This document shows positions 38,269 to 47,866 of a stretch of 64,000 bases of DNA, in pieces. Positions within the stretch are counted from its first letter, which is position 1. Every line of letters begins with the position of its first letter. The stretch lies in the NCBI RefSeq assembly GCF_038630985.1, contig NZ_CP152049.1, positions 2,871,501 through 2,935,500 of the forward strand, in the 5' to 3' direction. The position numbers and the translations under genes are program-made. The notes beneath the pieces were generated by a model that was given only the letters and a program-made list of their open reading frames with translations, ran no database searches and was not told the DNA's origin. The DNA is from Paenibacillus sp. FSL H8-0548 (GTDB lineage: Bacteria; Bacillota; Bacilli; Paenibacillales; Paenibacillaceae).

Positions 38269-40482
38269 ATGAAACAGAATAGAGCAAAAAGGATAACAAA
38301 GATGGTGATTAGTCTTTTGCTCGGCGTTTGTCTGATGATGCAGCTGCTAGTTGGCGCTGCGTCAGCCAATTCGACTGGAGAGTCACAAGTTGACGGAACT
38401 GTTAAGACTAATAGTAAGGCAGCTCTTCCTGCGAACTTTAGTGCGGACATGCAGGCAGCACTGGAGGAAGCGGAGCAGTTGCTATTTGATCAGAAGCCAT
38501 TTTCAGATTGGGCGGTAATTGGTTTTGCAAAGAACGGCCGATCTGTTCCAAAAGGTTTTTTGGAGGAAAAAGCGGATGTCATATTAAGCAATGGTGGAAA
38601 TTTTGAGCACCTTACGGATCTGACGCGTACCGCAATCGCTTATGCTGCCGCTGGCGGCGGAAATATTAATTTTATCGCGGGCATTGATCTTGTAACGATA
38701 ATGATGAATCGTCCCGGCTTGGAGACGAAAGGGGTAGTTGAGCTCGTTACTACTTATATTGCCTCAAAGGATTCCGGTTCTTACGCCCCTTATGCACGGC
38801 CCAACTGGTATCCAGATGCTCTCCTTCATTTTATTAGGGAGCTGCAGCAGGAAAATGGCAGTTGGCCATCGATCGATGCAGGGGAAGGCACTGTAGAGGC
38901 GACAGCTTTGGCACTAATTACTCTTTCACCCTCGCCGTGGATAGTAGAACCAGAAGAGTCAGAGGAGGTGCGGCAGGCTTTGGCTTGGCTACATGCACAG
39001 CAGACGGTCGACGGCGGCTTCGAGGGCAGCACGGCAGCGACAGCTGAAGTCATTATCGCGCTATCATCGAATCGCATCGACGCGGCAACCTTTGCGCTGC
39101 CGGGGGGCGGTCAGCCGCTGGAATATTTGATGTCTCGCCGACTGACGGCAGGTGGATTCTCAGAGAGAGGCGACGGCGTACTGAACATGTCAGCGACGCT
39201 CAACGCTTATCTGGCGCTAACCGCGTACAAGCTGTACTTGAACGGAGAGAAACGGCTGATCGACGGCTTGAACTCATCTAAAGGCATCGCGGACATTCAA
39301 ATCGAGGGGCCTACAGGCACAATCGCACAAGGAAGTATTCCGAGCGGCGGCAAGGCGATTGATGCTGCTCTGTCCTATTTGAAGCAAGAAGGAATTGATT
39401 TTAAGACGGAAACCGATTCTGCCGGGATGCAAATGATTTCTTCGCTTGCCGGCATTGACGCTAAACTCTACGGAGGAGAGAACAGATGGAGATTAGCAAT
39501 GTACAGAGGCAGTTGGATGCTCCAGGAAAACGCTGAAGTAGGGCTGCATCTTAGTGATGGCAGCCGGCTCCTTTTGTATTACGGATCAGAAAACACCAAC
39601 CTTATCGACTCGGTTGAGGTCGAATGGACTTACGAGAACGGCCAGACCATCAGCGGACGCCCTTTTGCAAATACTCCGTTTATCATGTATGTCACAAAGT
39701 CCAACCGTAAGCTTGGCGGTTTGCCTGCTCCAGGAATAACGGTGACATTAAACGGTGAGAAGAAGGTCACCGATGCGAAAGGGAAGGTTGCCTTTGCCGG
39801 GCAATCCCCAGGCGTACACGTTGTTACTCTTACCGGTTACCGGAATGGTGCTGCGCCTGAGGTGGCCAAAAATATTTATCATTTAACTGTTTCTGCTCCC
39901 GAGCTGGCTTCTTTTGATGATCATGATAAGGTTGCCGACTGGGCAATCGGAAATATGGTCAATGCACTTACTTACGGCTACATTCAGGGTGTGAGTGCGA
40001 AAGCCAATGTGCTTGCTCCTAAGAAAGCCTTAACGCGTGCCGAATTCGTGACTATGCTGCTTCGTTTGGTACATGGGTTCACGGATCTGCCTGTGGCAGC
40101 CTCTCCCTTCAATGATGTTCCAGCGAGCAAATGGTATAGTGACGAGATAGGAAGAGCAGCAGAGCTTGGGATTACTGACCGGAAGTCCGGACAGTTCGAG
40201 CCAGAGCGAGCGATAACACGCGAGGAGGCTGCGATTATGTCAGCTAATGCCGGTAGTCTGGCGACATATGGAAGCGCCAAGCGGATGGCGTTCTCCGACA
40301 TCGCTGGTCTGTCCGCGGACAGCCTCCATGCTATCCAAGCAGTGAATGAGCATAAGGTGATGATTGGAAGTGATGGCAAGTTCAGTCCTAAGCAGACGCT
40401 GATCCGCGAGCAAGCGGCGGCCATATTAGCAAGGCTGCACTGGGTCATGTACCCTGAGACGTTCTTAGACTGGGACTGGTAA
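38269..40482 (+). CDS. Secreted SLH protein with transcobalamin-like architecture
   Basis: A 737-residue secreted protein. A Sec signal (basic MKQNRAKR, hydrophobic core, cleavage near ASA-NS) is followed by an alpha-toroid of the squalene-cyclase/prenyltransferase type (residues about 45-330: YPDALLHFIRELQQENGSW, QTVDGGFEGSTAATAEVIIA, RLTAGGFSERGDG). Residues about 395-480 fit a DUF4430 domain, then a short Ig-like segment (PGITVTLNGEKKVTDAKGK). Three SLH domains end the protein. Toroid plus DUF4430 is the plan of transcobalamin and intrinsic factor, so a cell-wall-attached binder of cobalamin or another ligand is possible. The ATG at 38269 is behind GGAGGAG. Confidence 0.8.
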   Translation: MKQNRAKRITKMVISLLLGVCLMMQLLVGAASANSTGESQVDGTVKTNSKAALPANFSADMQAALEEAEQLLFDQKPFSDWAVIGFAKNGRSVPKGFLEEKADVILSNGGNFEHLTDLTRTAIAYAAAGGGNINFIAGIDLVTIMMNRPGLETKGVVELVTTYIASKDSGSYAPYARPNWYPDALLHFIRELQQENGSWPSIDAGEGTVEATALALITLSPSPWIVEPEESEEVRQALAWLHAQQTVDGGFEGSTAATAEVIIALSSNRIDAATFALPGGGQPLEYLMSRRLTAGGFSERGDGVLNMSATLNAYLALTAYKLYLNGEKRLIDGLNSSKGIADIQIEGPTGTIAQGSIPSGGKAIDAALSYLKQEGIDFKTETDSAGMQMISSLAGIDAKLYGGENRWRLAMYRGSWMLQENAEVGLHLSDGSRLLLYYGSENTNLIDSVEVEWTYENGQTISGRPFANTPFIMYVTKSNRKLGGLPAPGITVTLNGEKKVTDAKGKVAFAGQSPGVHVVTLTGYRNGAAPEVAKNIYHLTVSAPELASFDDHDKVADWAIGNMVNALTYGYIQGVSAKANVLAPKKALTRAEFVTMLLRLVHGFTDLPVAASPFNDVPASKWYSDEIGRAAELGITDRKSGQFEPERAITREEAAIMSANAGSLATYGSAKRMAFSDIAGLSADSLHAIQAVNEHKVMIGSDGKFSPKQTLIREQAAAILARLHWVMYPETFLDWDW

Positions 40483-40510
40483 TATAATTATCCTATTAAA
40501 AGTGAATTTC

Positions 40511-40553
40511 AGCCTCTTTACAGTGAAGCATTTGCTGTAGAGAGGCTTTTTTC
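40511..40553 (+). terminator. Terminator after transcobalamin-like gene
   Basis: AGCCTCTTTACAG pairs with CTGTAGAGAGGCT and is followed by six T. Confidence 0.9.
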
Positions 40554-40695
40554 TGATATCATTCGTAATTAACGCTTGTGGTTTTTATTATTCGCTTCTA
40601 ATATTAGAGTTGAATTTATATATTTGACATCTAATTAATATATTTATTAATTCAATTTTCGTTAATGAAATACGCATGATATAAATCGAACTTAA

Positions 40696-40875
40696 AAAAA
40701 TGAAGGTTTAGCGAAGCGAGAAGATCGTTCTGGAGAAACGAAGTGTTCGCCTTTGTAGCCTTATTCTTACCTTTAAATGTCTTAGAAAATCAAAGAATTT
40801 GGCTGCAACCGCGATCGTAAGAATGATCTACTCGCGTAGCGCCCAAAACGTAAATGTTTAGTTCAACTTATATAG
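40696..40875. repeat. 180-bp dispersed intergenic repeat, copy A
   Basis: The copy runs from AAAAATGAAGG to CAACTTATATAG. It matches 53310-53489 over the same 180 bases with about nine differences. It has several complementary parts: AGCGAGAAGATCGTTCT near the 5' end faces AGAATGATCTACTCGC near the 3' end, ATTCTTAC faces GTAAGAAT, and CGAAGTGTTCG forms a small hairpin. No protein is encoded. A MITE or a structured RNA are both possible. Confidence 0.85.
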
Positions 40876-40895
40876 TTTGTAAAAGGGGGATTATG

Positions 40896-42644
40896 ATGTT
40901 AACACGCATTCGAAAAATAAGTCTGATGAAGCAAATTTTATATTTGATTTACCTTATGCTGATTATACTTTTGATTTCATTTATCGTATCGAACTCGTTC
41001 GGAAAGAACACTATCGAGGAGAATCTAACAGAATCGATGACGAAAATATTACTCCAAGTGGAAGAAACGATGGAAAGCTTTTATAAGGATATGGACGGTA
41101 TTTCGTATTCCTTACTCTATAGCCCGACGATTCAATCGTATTTGGGCACAAATGAGATTTTATCGAGAATACTGATGAATCAAGATATCGCTGCTCAGTT
41201 TTCGAGTACGCTTGCTTTGAAAGAAAATATGAGAGGCATTCGAATTTACGATACGGAAGGAGAGCTTGTAGCTAGTGTAGGGAAAGCGATTGAACCTCCT
41301 GTGAATCGCCAGGTTTCGGATATAGAGTACTCGGGCATTTTTTCGGATAAGATGAACGGGTCCTATTATACGATTGCTATACCGGTATACAATCTGCAAA
41401 ATAACTATTTGCTCAGAGATTACCGGGGCATGTGCCTATTTATTATGGACGTCTCAAATTTCAGCAGCATGCTGAAAAAATCAAAGATAACGCCACATTC
41501 GAAACTAGTGCTAGTCGATCAAAATGATAAGGTCATTGCAAGCTCTGAAAATGAAAGCGATTTAGCAGATTTTAACGCAGATGCTTTGCGAGAAGATAAA
41601 CGATATATCATTCAAAATATTACTTTATCCTATACGGGTTGGAAGATGATCAGCGTTATTCCTAAAAACGAGCTTCTTCAGGAATTGGATATTATTAAAC
41701 GATTGAATGTAGCTACTTATCTCATCATTTTTCTGATATTTTGTTTATTTTTATTAATCTTTTATGGACGCATATTGAAGCCGATCAAGGCGTTAATGGA
41801 TTTTATCCGAACGTATACCAAAAGCGGCGGCCAAAGCCGGTTTAATGTTGTCTACCATAATGAAATCGGAGTGCTTGCCGATAATTTGAACAAAATGCTG
41901 GATGAGATCGATAAATTAAGCAATGATGTCCAAATCGCTCAAAAGCAAATGTATGAGGCTGAAATTGTGAAAAAGCAAATGGAGATATCTGCGTATCGAA
42001 ATCAGATTAATCCCCATTTTTTGTATAACACGTTGGAATGCATACGGGCAATGGCATTCTATTACAAGGCGGCAGACATTGCCGACATATCGGCATCGTT
42101 ATCCAATATGTTTCGCTATTCGGTCAAGGGAGATAACGTAGTGTCTATCCAAGATGAAATCGTGCATCTCAAGGAATATGCCACGATTGTCGATTTTCGG
42201 TTTAGAGGAAAAATACAGATTGTTGTGCAGGCGGATGAAACATTGCAGTCAGAAAAAACGCTAAAAATGCTGCTGCAGCCTATCGTGGAAAACGCAGTGT
42301 TTCACGGCCTAGAGAAGAAAATCGAACCGGGAACAGTAACCGTGCAAATTAGCAAAGCAGGCAAAAACCAGATCCGCTTTGCTATTATGGACAACGGCTG
42401 TGGAATGGATGAGCAGCAATTAACCGAGCTGCAGGAGTGCCTGAACGAATACGAGGCTCCGGGTTTTATGACCAATATTGGAGACAAAGGCATTGGACTC
42501 GCCAATATATACCGCAGAATTAAGTTGTTTTATGGGGATCAGGCAGAAATGAAGATCGACAGCCAATTGAATTTGGGGACAACAGTGAGCATCACCTTCT
42601 CGGCAGATAAGCAGCTGTTAGAAATGGGGGGGCCGAATGTATAA
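40896..42644 (+). CDS. YesM-type sensor histidine kinase
   Basis: A 582-residue membrane kinase. Helices near residues 12-33 and 280-300 flank an extracellular Cache-like sensor. A HAMP linker is followed by the His_kinase box NQINPHFLYNTLECIRAM near residue 370 and an ATPase domain with DNGCGMD and GIGLANIYRRI. ATG 40896 has AAGGGGGA five bases upstream; upstream codons back to 40854 belong to the 180-bp repeat. It overlaps the regulator gene by 8 bases. In this family the kinase senses sugars, often with the binding protein, and controls the linked transporter. Confidence 0.92.
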   Translation: MLTRIRKISLMKQILYLIYLMLIILLISFIVSNSFGKNTIEENLTESMTKILLQVEETMESFYKDMDGISYSLLYSPTIQSYLGTNEILSRILMNQDIAAQFSSTLALKENMRGIRIYDTEGELVASVGKAIEPPVNRQVSDIEYSGIFSDKMNGSYYTIAIPVYNLQNNYLLRDYRGMCLFIMDVSNFSSMLKKSKITPHSKLVLVDQNDKVIASSENESDLADFNADALREDKRYIIQNITLSYTGWKMISVIPKNELLQELDIIKRLNVATYLIIFLIFCLFLLIFYGRILKPIKALMDFIRTYTKSGGQSRFNVVYHNEIGVLADNLNKMLDEIDKLSNDVQIAQKQMYEAEIVKKQMEISAYRNQINPHFLYNTLECIRAMAFYYKAADIADISASLSNMFRYSVKGDNVVSIQDEIVHLKEYATIVDFRFRGKIQIVVQADETLQSEKTLKMLLQPIVENAVFHGLEKKIEPGTVTVQISKAGKNQIRFAIMDNGCGMDEQQLTELQECLNEYEAPGFMTNIGDKGIGLANIYRRIKLFYGDQAEMKIDSQLNLGTTVSITFSADKQLLEMGGPNV

Positions 42645-44094
42645 GGTATTGATTGTGGATGACGAGCCGTGGGTAGCCTATGGAATCGCCAATCTAATTG
42701 ATTGGGAAAGCTTGGGGTTTGAAATAATCGGAGAAGTGCATGACGGCATTACCGCATTAAATATGATTATCGACAAACAACCGGAGCTTATCATTTCTGA
42801 CATTAGGATGCCGGGACTTGATGGCATTCAATTGTTGGAAAAAATCAAAGAAAAGCAGCTAGATACTAAAGTAATTCTCGTTAGCGGATATGCTGAGTTT
42901 GAATACGCGCAGAAGGCGCTGAGGTTAGGCGCTTACGATTATTTATTAAAGCAGGTTGACAAGAATAAGCTGACGGATACGGTATTGAGGCTAACCGAGG
43001 ATTTACAAAACAGACATCAGGCGGACAAGGAATTTGATGTGCTGCTAGACGATTTGTTCGAATGGCTGGAGCCGGATAATACCATTACGATCGGCAATTT
43101 CTTGTCTAATAAAGGTATTGTATCTGATTTTCCACATTTTCGGTTTCTATGCAGCTCCTATAATGCCACACAGATAGGTTCACTCTTCAAAGAAGGGATG
43201 ATTCAGACGGAAGGCTTGGCTGCCATTAGGCTTCGTACCGGTCAGCATAAAGTATCGGTCTTACTGAGCTATGATGAAAGCAAGTCTCCTTTACAATTTT
43301 TGAATTATATTACGGAGCATTTGTCCGATGCCGAGTACACAGGTATTAGCAGCATTGGCATATTTTCGACCCCTCTTGCGAAGCTGTATCAGGAATCTGA
43401 CGTTGCCATGTGCAGCACAGTCTTCCATCAAGGCGAAAAAGTGATTCCTTATAAGCTGCAGGAGCTTTCGCCTATGTTCCGAAAAAAAATCATTCATCTG
43501 GAGCTGTCTATTAAAGAACAGGCTCGCGATCAGATTGACAGCATGCTGGATTTGATTTGCGAGCTTTGCAAGGAGCAGCGCTTGAATATCGATCAAATCG
43601 CAATGATCTATAACCAGATTGTTTCCATTATTTATAAATATTACGGGAATTCAAATCGGACCATTGAAATCGAGCATCTTCACTATGAGCAAATTATTCG
43701 GTATTACGGCTCGATTGAGCTTCTTTTTAACCGACTTAAATCTTTTTTTGAGCTGTTTACGGAGGAAGAGGTCTACATTCACAATGTGCAAGTAGAGAAA
43801 ATAATTGATTATATTGATAGCCGATATACGGAGGATATTTTGCTAAGCTCGATCGCTAAAAATTTCAATATGAGTATCGGCCATCTGAGTACGCTAATTA
43901 AGAAAGAAACTGGAGCAACGTATTCGGACTATATCGTAAACAAAAGATTATCGATGGCCAAAGATCTATTAATCGATCAATCGTTATCCGTTCATGATAT
44001 TGTCCAACGAGTCGGCTATAAAGATTATTTTCACTTCAATAAGCTATTCAAAAAACACTTCGGAATTACGCCAAGCAAGTACCGCAAGCTTTAG
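42637..44094 (+). CDS. YesN-type AraC-family response regulator
   Basis: A 485-residue regulator. The receiver shows VDDEPW, phospho-Asp in ISDIRMPGLDG and Lys in YLLKQVDKNKL; the residue after this Lys is Gln where Pro is usual. A long linker follows. The C-terminal AraC domain has SSIAKNFNMSIGHLSTLIKK and VQRVGYKDYFHFNKLFKKHFG. It partners the overlapping kinase and most likely activates the transporter and hydrolase operon downstream. Confidence 0.93.
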   Translation: MYKVLIVDDEPWVAYGIANLIDWESLGFEIIGEVHDGITALNMIIDKQPELIISDIRMPGLDGIQLLEKIKEKQLDTKVILVSGYAEFEYAQKALRLGAYDYLLKQVDKNKLTDTVLRLTEDLQNRHQADKEFDVLLDDLFEWLEPDNTITIGNFLSNKGIVSDFPHFRFLCSSYNATQIGSLFKEGMIQTEGLAAIRLRTGQHKVSVLLSYDESKSPLQFLNYITEHLSDAEYTGISSIGIFSTPLAKLYQESDVAMCSTVFHQGEKVIPYKLQELSPMFRKKIIHLELSIKEQARDQIDSMLDLICELCKEQRLNIDQIAMIYNQIVSIIYKYYGNSNRTIEIEHLHYEQIIRYYGSIELLFNRLKSFFELFTEEEVYIHNVQVEKIIDYIDSRYTEDILLSSIAKNFNMSIGHLSTLIKKETGATYSDYIVNKRLSMAKDLLIDQSLSVHDIVQRVGYKDYFHFNKLFKKHFGITPSKYRKL

Positions 44095-44214
44095 CGGCTG
44101 TTGCGAACGAAACACCAATTTTAAAAAATGGAGACATGTGCCGGATCGGGAGGGAACGTTATGATGTAGGAGTTCGGACAAATAGAATGTATAAATGGGA
44201 GGTTGTTTTCGATT

Positions 44215-45900
44215 ATGAAAGGTAAACACGCAATACTCGTATTATTGATGTTCTCGTTGCTGCTCGCGGGCTGTAGTTCCAATGGAAATACTGAAAACGC
44301 TAACAAAACAAGCGGAGGAAACAAAGGTACAGAGAGTACAGGAGGACTATCAAAAGCTGTTTGGTTCTCAACGGTAGACTTCTGGAATCCACCGGCTGCT
44401 TGGAGCACAGATCCGAAAACCGTTCCGGGGGCGATAACGGAAAAAACGGGGCTAACCTTTGAATTTAACATTCCCGCTCAAGATGGTGACACGAAGCTGA
44501 ATCTAATGCTCGTATCCGGCGATAATTTTCCTGATGTTGTAACCGTTACTAATGATGTGCTTATCAAGAAGCTAATCGAAGCAGATAAGGTTTGGGAGTT
44601 GGATGAGTTTCTGAAGAAATATGATCCCGAATCCCACTTGCTATCAGACTTTCCCGCAGATGTGAAAGAAACGATCATTAGCCGGGATGGCGGCTTCTAC
44701 GCATTCCCAAGTCATATCAACTCAGAAGATGCAAGAGCCGTGTATCCACCATCGGGACAATTTTATGTTGATCTGATCGACTACGGCTCTAATGGAGGCA
44801 TTCTTGTGAACGGAGATCTGCTGCAAGAGGCCGGTCTTACTTTAGATGACATTAAAACCGAATCGGGCCTCCTCGCTGCATACCAGAAAATCAAGGAATT
44901 AAATTTAATGGTTGATGGAGCTCCGGTCATTCCATTGCTTGTAGATGGAAAAGGATTCCAAGGACCTACGCTGGGATTCCTTCAGGAAACGTTTGGTGCA
45001 ATGCCGGTGGACAAGGATGGAAATTATCGAGACAGGCTTTTGGCTCCTGAAACGAAATCTGCGCTGCAGTTCCTTTATCAAGCACAACAGCGAGGGTATT
45101 TCGAACCGGGCCAGATGACAGTCGATAATGCAGCCGTTAAAGCGGATATCGCATCGGGCCGAGTATTCACTTTCATTGGCAATACGGCAGATACTTCCTT
45201 CCAATTGAACGATTATTGGACTTCCTCAGGACCGATCTTATCGGAAACAGGAACGACTCCTGTACTCGGCAAGGATAAACGTGCTGGCGGTGGCTGGATG
45301 AAGACGTTTATTTCTAAAAAAACGGAAGAACCTGAAAAACTCGCCAAATGGCTTAGTTTTATGACCAGTAAAGAAGGCATGCTGCTTAGTACTTACGGAT
45401 TTGAAGGCATTCATTACAACTTTGATGGTGAGGGACGTTTGATTAAAACCGAGCAGGGCATTAAGGATGCTGCAGAATATATGACAACAGGCTTGTCCGC
45501 ATTTTGGCCATTTGCTCATACATCATTTTCTTACAGTATACAGCAAGCTCCTACCGAGGAGACGGATCGTGAAGCGGTTACGGCCAACCGAGTACAGGCT
45601 GCATTCGGAAAATCGGAGGAAACCGAGATTTTCAACAGTACAGCTTTTAATCTGCCAGCGGATCTATTTCCTGCCAGCGGCAACCTAGCGAACAATGAGC
45701 TGCAAATTAAGACGTACAAAGAAGCACAAATTGCGAAAATGATCATGGCCAAAAATGACGGCGAATTTAGCAAGCTGTATGACGATATGATCGTACAATT
45801 GAAAAAGCTCGGTATTGAGGAGCTTGACAAGGAAAGAAATAAATACGTTCAAGAGAAGAACAAGGAATACGGGATTAGTGTTAAAGGGATTAATTCATAA
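44215..45900 (+). CDS. Extracellular sugar-binding lipoprotein, LplA type
   Basis: A 561-residue lipoprotein. The signal has lipobox LLLAGC, followed by a Gly/Asn-rich linker and the LplA-like body (TFEFNIPAQDGDTKLNLMLV, SGDNFPDVVTVTND). It binds oligosaccharides outside the membrane and delivers them to the permeases encoded next. ATG 44215 is selected because GGGAGG lies 10 bases upstream; TTG 44203 overlaps that site. The rest of the cluster suggests arabinose-containing oligosaccharides. Confidence 0.92.
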   Translation: MKGKHAILVLLMFSLLLAGCSSNGNTENANKTSGGNKGTESTGGLSKAVWFSTVDFWNPPAAWSTDPKTVPGAITEKTGLTFEFNIPAQDGDTKLNLMLVSGDNFPDVVTVTNDVLIKKLIEADKVWELDEFLKKYDPESHLLSDFPADVKETIISRDGGFYAFPSHINSEDARAVYPPSGQFYVDLIDYGSNGGILVNGDLLQEAGLTLDDIKTESGLLAAYQKIKELNLMVDGAPVIPLLVDGKGFQGPTLGFLQETFGAMPVDKDGNYRDRLLAPETKSALQFLYQAQQRGYFEPGQMTVDNAAVKADIASGRVFTFIGNTADTSFQLNDYWTSSGPILSETGTTPVLGKDKRAGGGWMKTFISKKTEEPEKLAKWLSFMTSKEGMLLSTYGFEGIHYNFDGEGRLIKTEQGIKDAAEYMTTGLSAFWPFAHTSFSYSIQQAPTEETDREAVTANRVQAAFGKSEETEIFNSTAFNLPADLFPASGNLANNELQIKTYKEAQIAKMIMAKNDGEFSKLYDDMIVQLKKLGIEELDKERNKYVQEKNKEYGISVKGINS

Positions 45901-45921
45901 TCGCATCTTAGAAGGAATATG

Positions 45922-45954
45922 GCGCCAAAGCGCGTTAGGAACACGCTTTGGCGC
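45922..45954 (+). other. Intercistronic hairpin between binding protein and permease
   Basis: GCGCCAAAGCG and CGCTTTGGCGC form perfect 11-bp arms around an 11-base loop, without a T-run. In transporter operons such hairpins stabilise the upstream mRNA or partly terminate, giving an excess of binding protein. Confidence 0.65.
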
Positions 45955-45981
45955 TGTAAGTGTAAGAATGGAGGAAACGCT

Positions 45982-46920
45982 ATGGCACCGCGAAAACAAA
46001 AAGGATTCAAGCTTGGGTATGATTTCAGAACACAGTTTGAGCTAAAAGTAATGTTATGGCCTGCTGTGCTTCTCATCTTTTTATTTGACTTTACTCCATT
46101 ATTTGGTTTATTGATTGCTTTTAAAAACTATGAGCCTATTATGGGGGTTCAAGGGATCTTCACAAGCGGATGGAATGATTTTCAACACTTTATTCGCGTA
46201 TTTCAAAATTTTCAATTTTGGCCGATGGTTAGAAATACACTTGGCATTAATCTTTTAGGGCAATTGATTGGCATTCCGATCACGATGCTGTTCGCCTTAT
46301 TCTTAAACGAAATCAAGCATCATAAATTTAAATCGCTTGTCCAAACTGTGACTTATCTCCCGCATTTTCTTTCTTGGGTAATCTTTGGCGGGTTATTTAT
46401 AACGCTGCTCAATTCGACTGGAATTGTTAACTTCCTGTTGTTGGAATTTCATCTCATCGACAAACCGATTCAATTTCTGGCAGATCCAAAATACTTTTGG
46501 GGAGTGGCAATCGGTACAGGTTTGTTAAAGGATTTAGGCTGGGGTGCCATTCTCTATTTGGCGGCGATGGCAGGAGTAGATCAAAGCCTGTATGAAGCAG
46601 CTGCGATCGATGGAGCTGGACGTTTCAGACGGATGATCAATATTACGATTCCGGGGATCATGCCGACGCTGATGGTATTAATCATATTTGCCGTAAGCGG
46701 CATGCTGAATAACAATTTCACCCAAATTTTTGTATTGCAAAACTCATTAAATTTACCGACAAGTCAGGTCATCGATACGTTCGTCTATCAAACAGGCTTG
46801 CTGCAATTTCAATTTGCATCGGCAACGGCGATTGGATTATTAAAAACGGTATTTGCGCTTATGCTGCTAATCGGTGCAAATGCACTATCCAAAAAAATAA
46901 CAAAAACAGGTTTATTTTAA
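45982..46920 (+). CDS. Carbohydrate ABC transporter permease, LplB type
   Basis: A 312-residue permease with about six helices. Typical phrases are DFTPLFGLLIAFKNYEPIMG and the coupling loop EAAAIDGAGRFRRMINITIP. ATG 45982 is behind GGAGG; the longer frame from 45919 runs through the hairpin and is rejected. It pairs with the next gene to form the channel. It is clearly related to, but distinct from, the permease at 1067. Confidence 0.93.
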   Translation: MAPRKQKGFKLGYDFRTQFELKVMLWPAVLLIFLFDFTPLFGLLIAFKNYEPIMGVQGIFTSGWNDFQHFIRVFQNFQFWPMVRNTLGINLLGQLIGIPITMLFALFLNEIKHHKFKSLVQTVTYLPHFLSWVIFGGLFITLLNSTGIVNFLLLEFHLIDKPIQFLADPKYFWGVAIGTGLLKDLGWGAILYLAAMAGVDQSLYEAAAIDGAGRFRRMINITIPGIMPTLMVLIIFAVSGMLNNNFTQIFVLQNSLNLPTSQVIDTFVYQTGLLQFQFASATAIGLLKTVFALMLLIGANALSKKITKTGLF

Positions 46921-46932
46921 GGAGAGATCGAA

Positions 46933-47853
46933 ATGGTTGGAGGGAAAAGCCCAGGAGAACGTTTATTTAATCTATCAACCTTCATAATTATGATCATCCT
47001 GATGATTGTGACATTATATCCTTTTTGGTTTTCATTGATTAGTTCCTTGAACAGCGGGGCAGATCTAGCTCGCGGTCCGATATTTCTTTGGCCTAGGGAG
47101 TTTTCTTTGGGAAGCTGGAGCGCGGTGCTCTCCGATACAGGCATGCTCAAAGCGCTGTGGGTTACCGCTTCGCGTACGGTAATTGTAACGGTAGTTTCTA
47201 TTCTGTATACGGCAATGTTCGCCTATGCATTTTCCAGGTCCTATTTGAAGGGGAAAAAGTTCTATATCATGATCGGCTTTGCCAGCATGTATTTTAGCGG
47301 AGGGATCATTCCTTCCTTTATGCTCATGAATTGGCTGGGTTTGTATGATAATTATCTTGTATATATCCTGCCTTCATTATTCGGGGGCTTCTGGAATGTC
47401 ATCATATTCAATGCGAATTATAAGGCGCTGCCCGAGGCGTTGTTCGAATCGGCTAAGATCGATGGGGCCAGTGAATTCAGAATTTTTTTGCAGATCGTCG
47501 TTCCGCTCTCGAAGCCGGTGCTGGCTGCACTTGCTGTATTTACGGCAGTTAATGTTTGGAATGATTATGGAACAACACTTTACTTTACGCAATCCAATGA
47601 TTTACAGACGCTGCAATACATGATTCTGAGGCTGATCCAGTCCAATCGTGCGGTGGAAAATATGATGAGCTTGCAGGGCTCTAACCTAGCGGTCTCAGCG
47701 TTGTTGAATAATACGAAAGGCCAAGGCCCGGTAACGGCTCAAACGATTGAGCTGGCGGCAATGGTCATTGCATCGCTTCCGATGATTATTATGTATCCTT
47801 TTGCGCAGCGTTTTTTTGTCAAAGGGGTATTAGTAGGATCAGTAAAAGGATAG
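46933..47853 (+). CDS. Carbohydrate ABC transporter permease, LplC/CarB type
   Basis: A 306-residue permease. It has the coupling loop ESAKIDGASEFRIFLQIVVP and the standard C-terminus QRFFVKGVLVGSVKG. AGGAGAG precedes the ATG, 12 bp after the first permease stop. As in other loci of this kind, no ATPase is encoded in the cluster, so a shared MsmX-like ATPase elsewhere is presumed. Confidence 0.93.
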   Translation: MVGGKSPGERLFNLSTFIIMIILMIVTLYPFWFSLISSLNSGADLARGPIFLWPREFSLGSWSAVLSDTGMLKALWVTASRTVIVTVVSILYTAMFAYAFSRSYLKGKKFYIMIGFASMYFSGGIIPSFMLMNWLGLYDNYLVYILPSLFGGFWNVIIFNANYKALPEALFESAKIDGASEFRIFLQIVVPLSKPVLAALAVFTAVNVWNDYGTTLYFTQSNDLQTLQYMILRLIQSNRAVENMMSLQGSNLAVSALLNNTKGQGPVTAQTIELAAMVIASLPMIIMYPFAQRFFVKGVLVGSVKG

Positions 47854-47866
47854 TGGGGGATAAACA

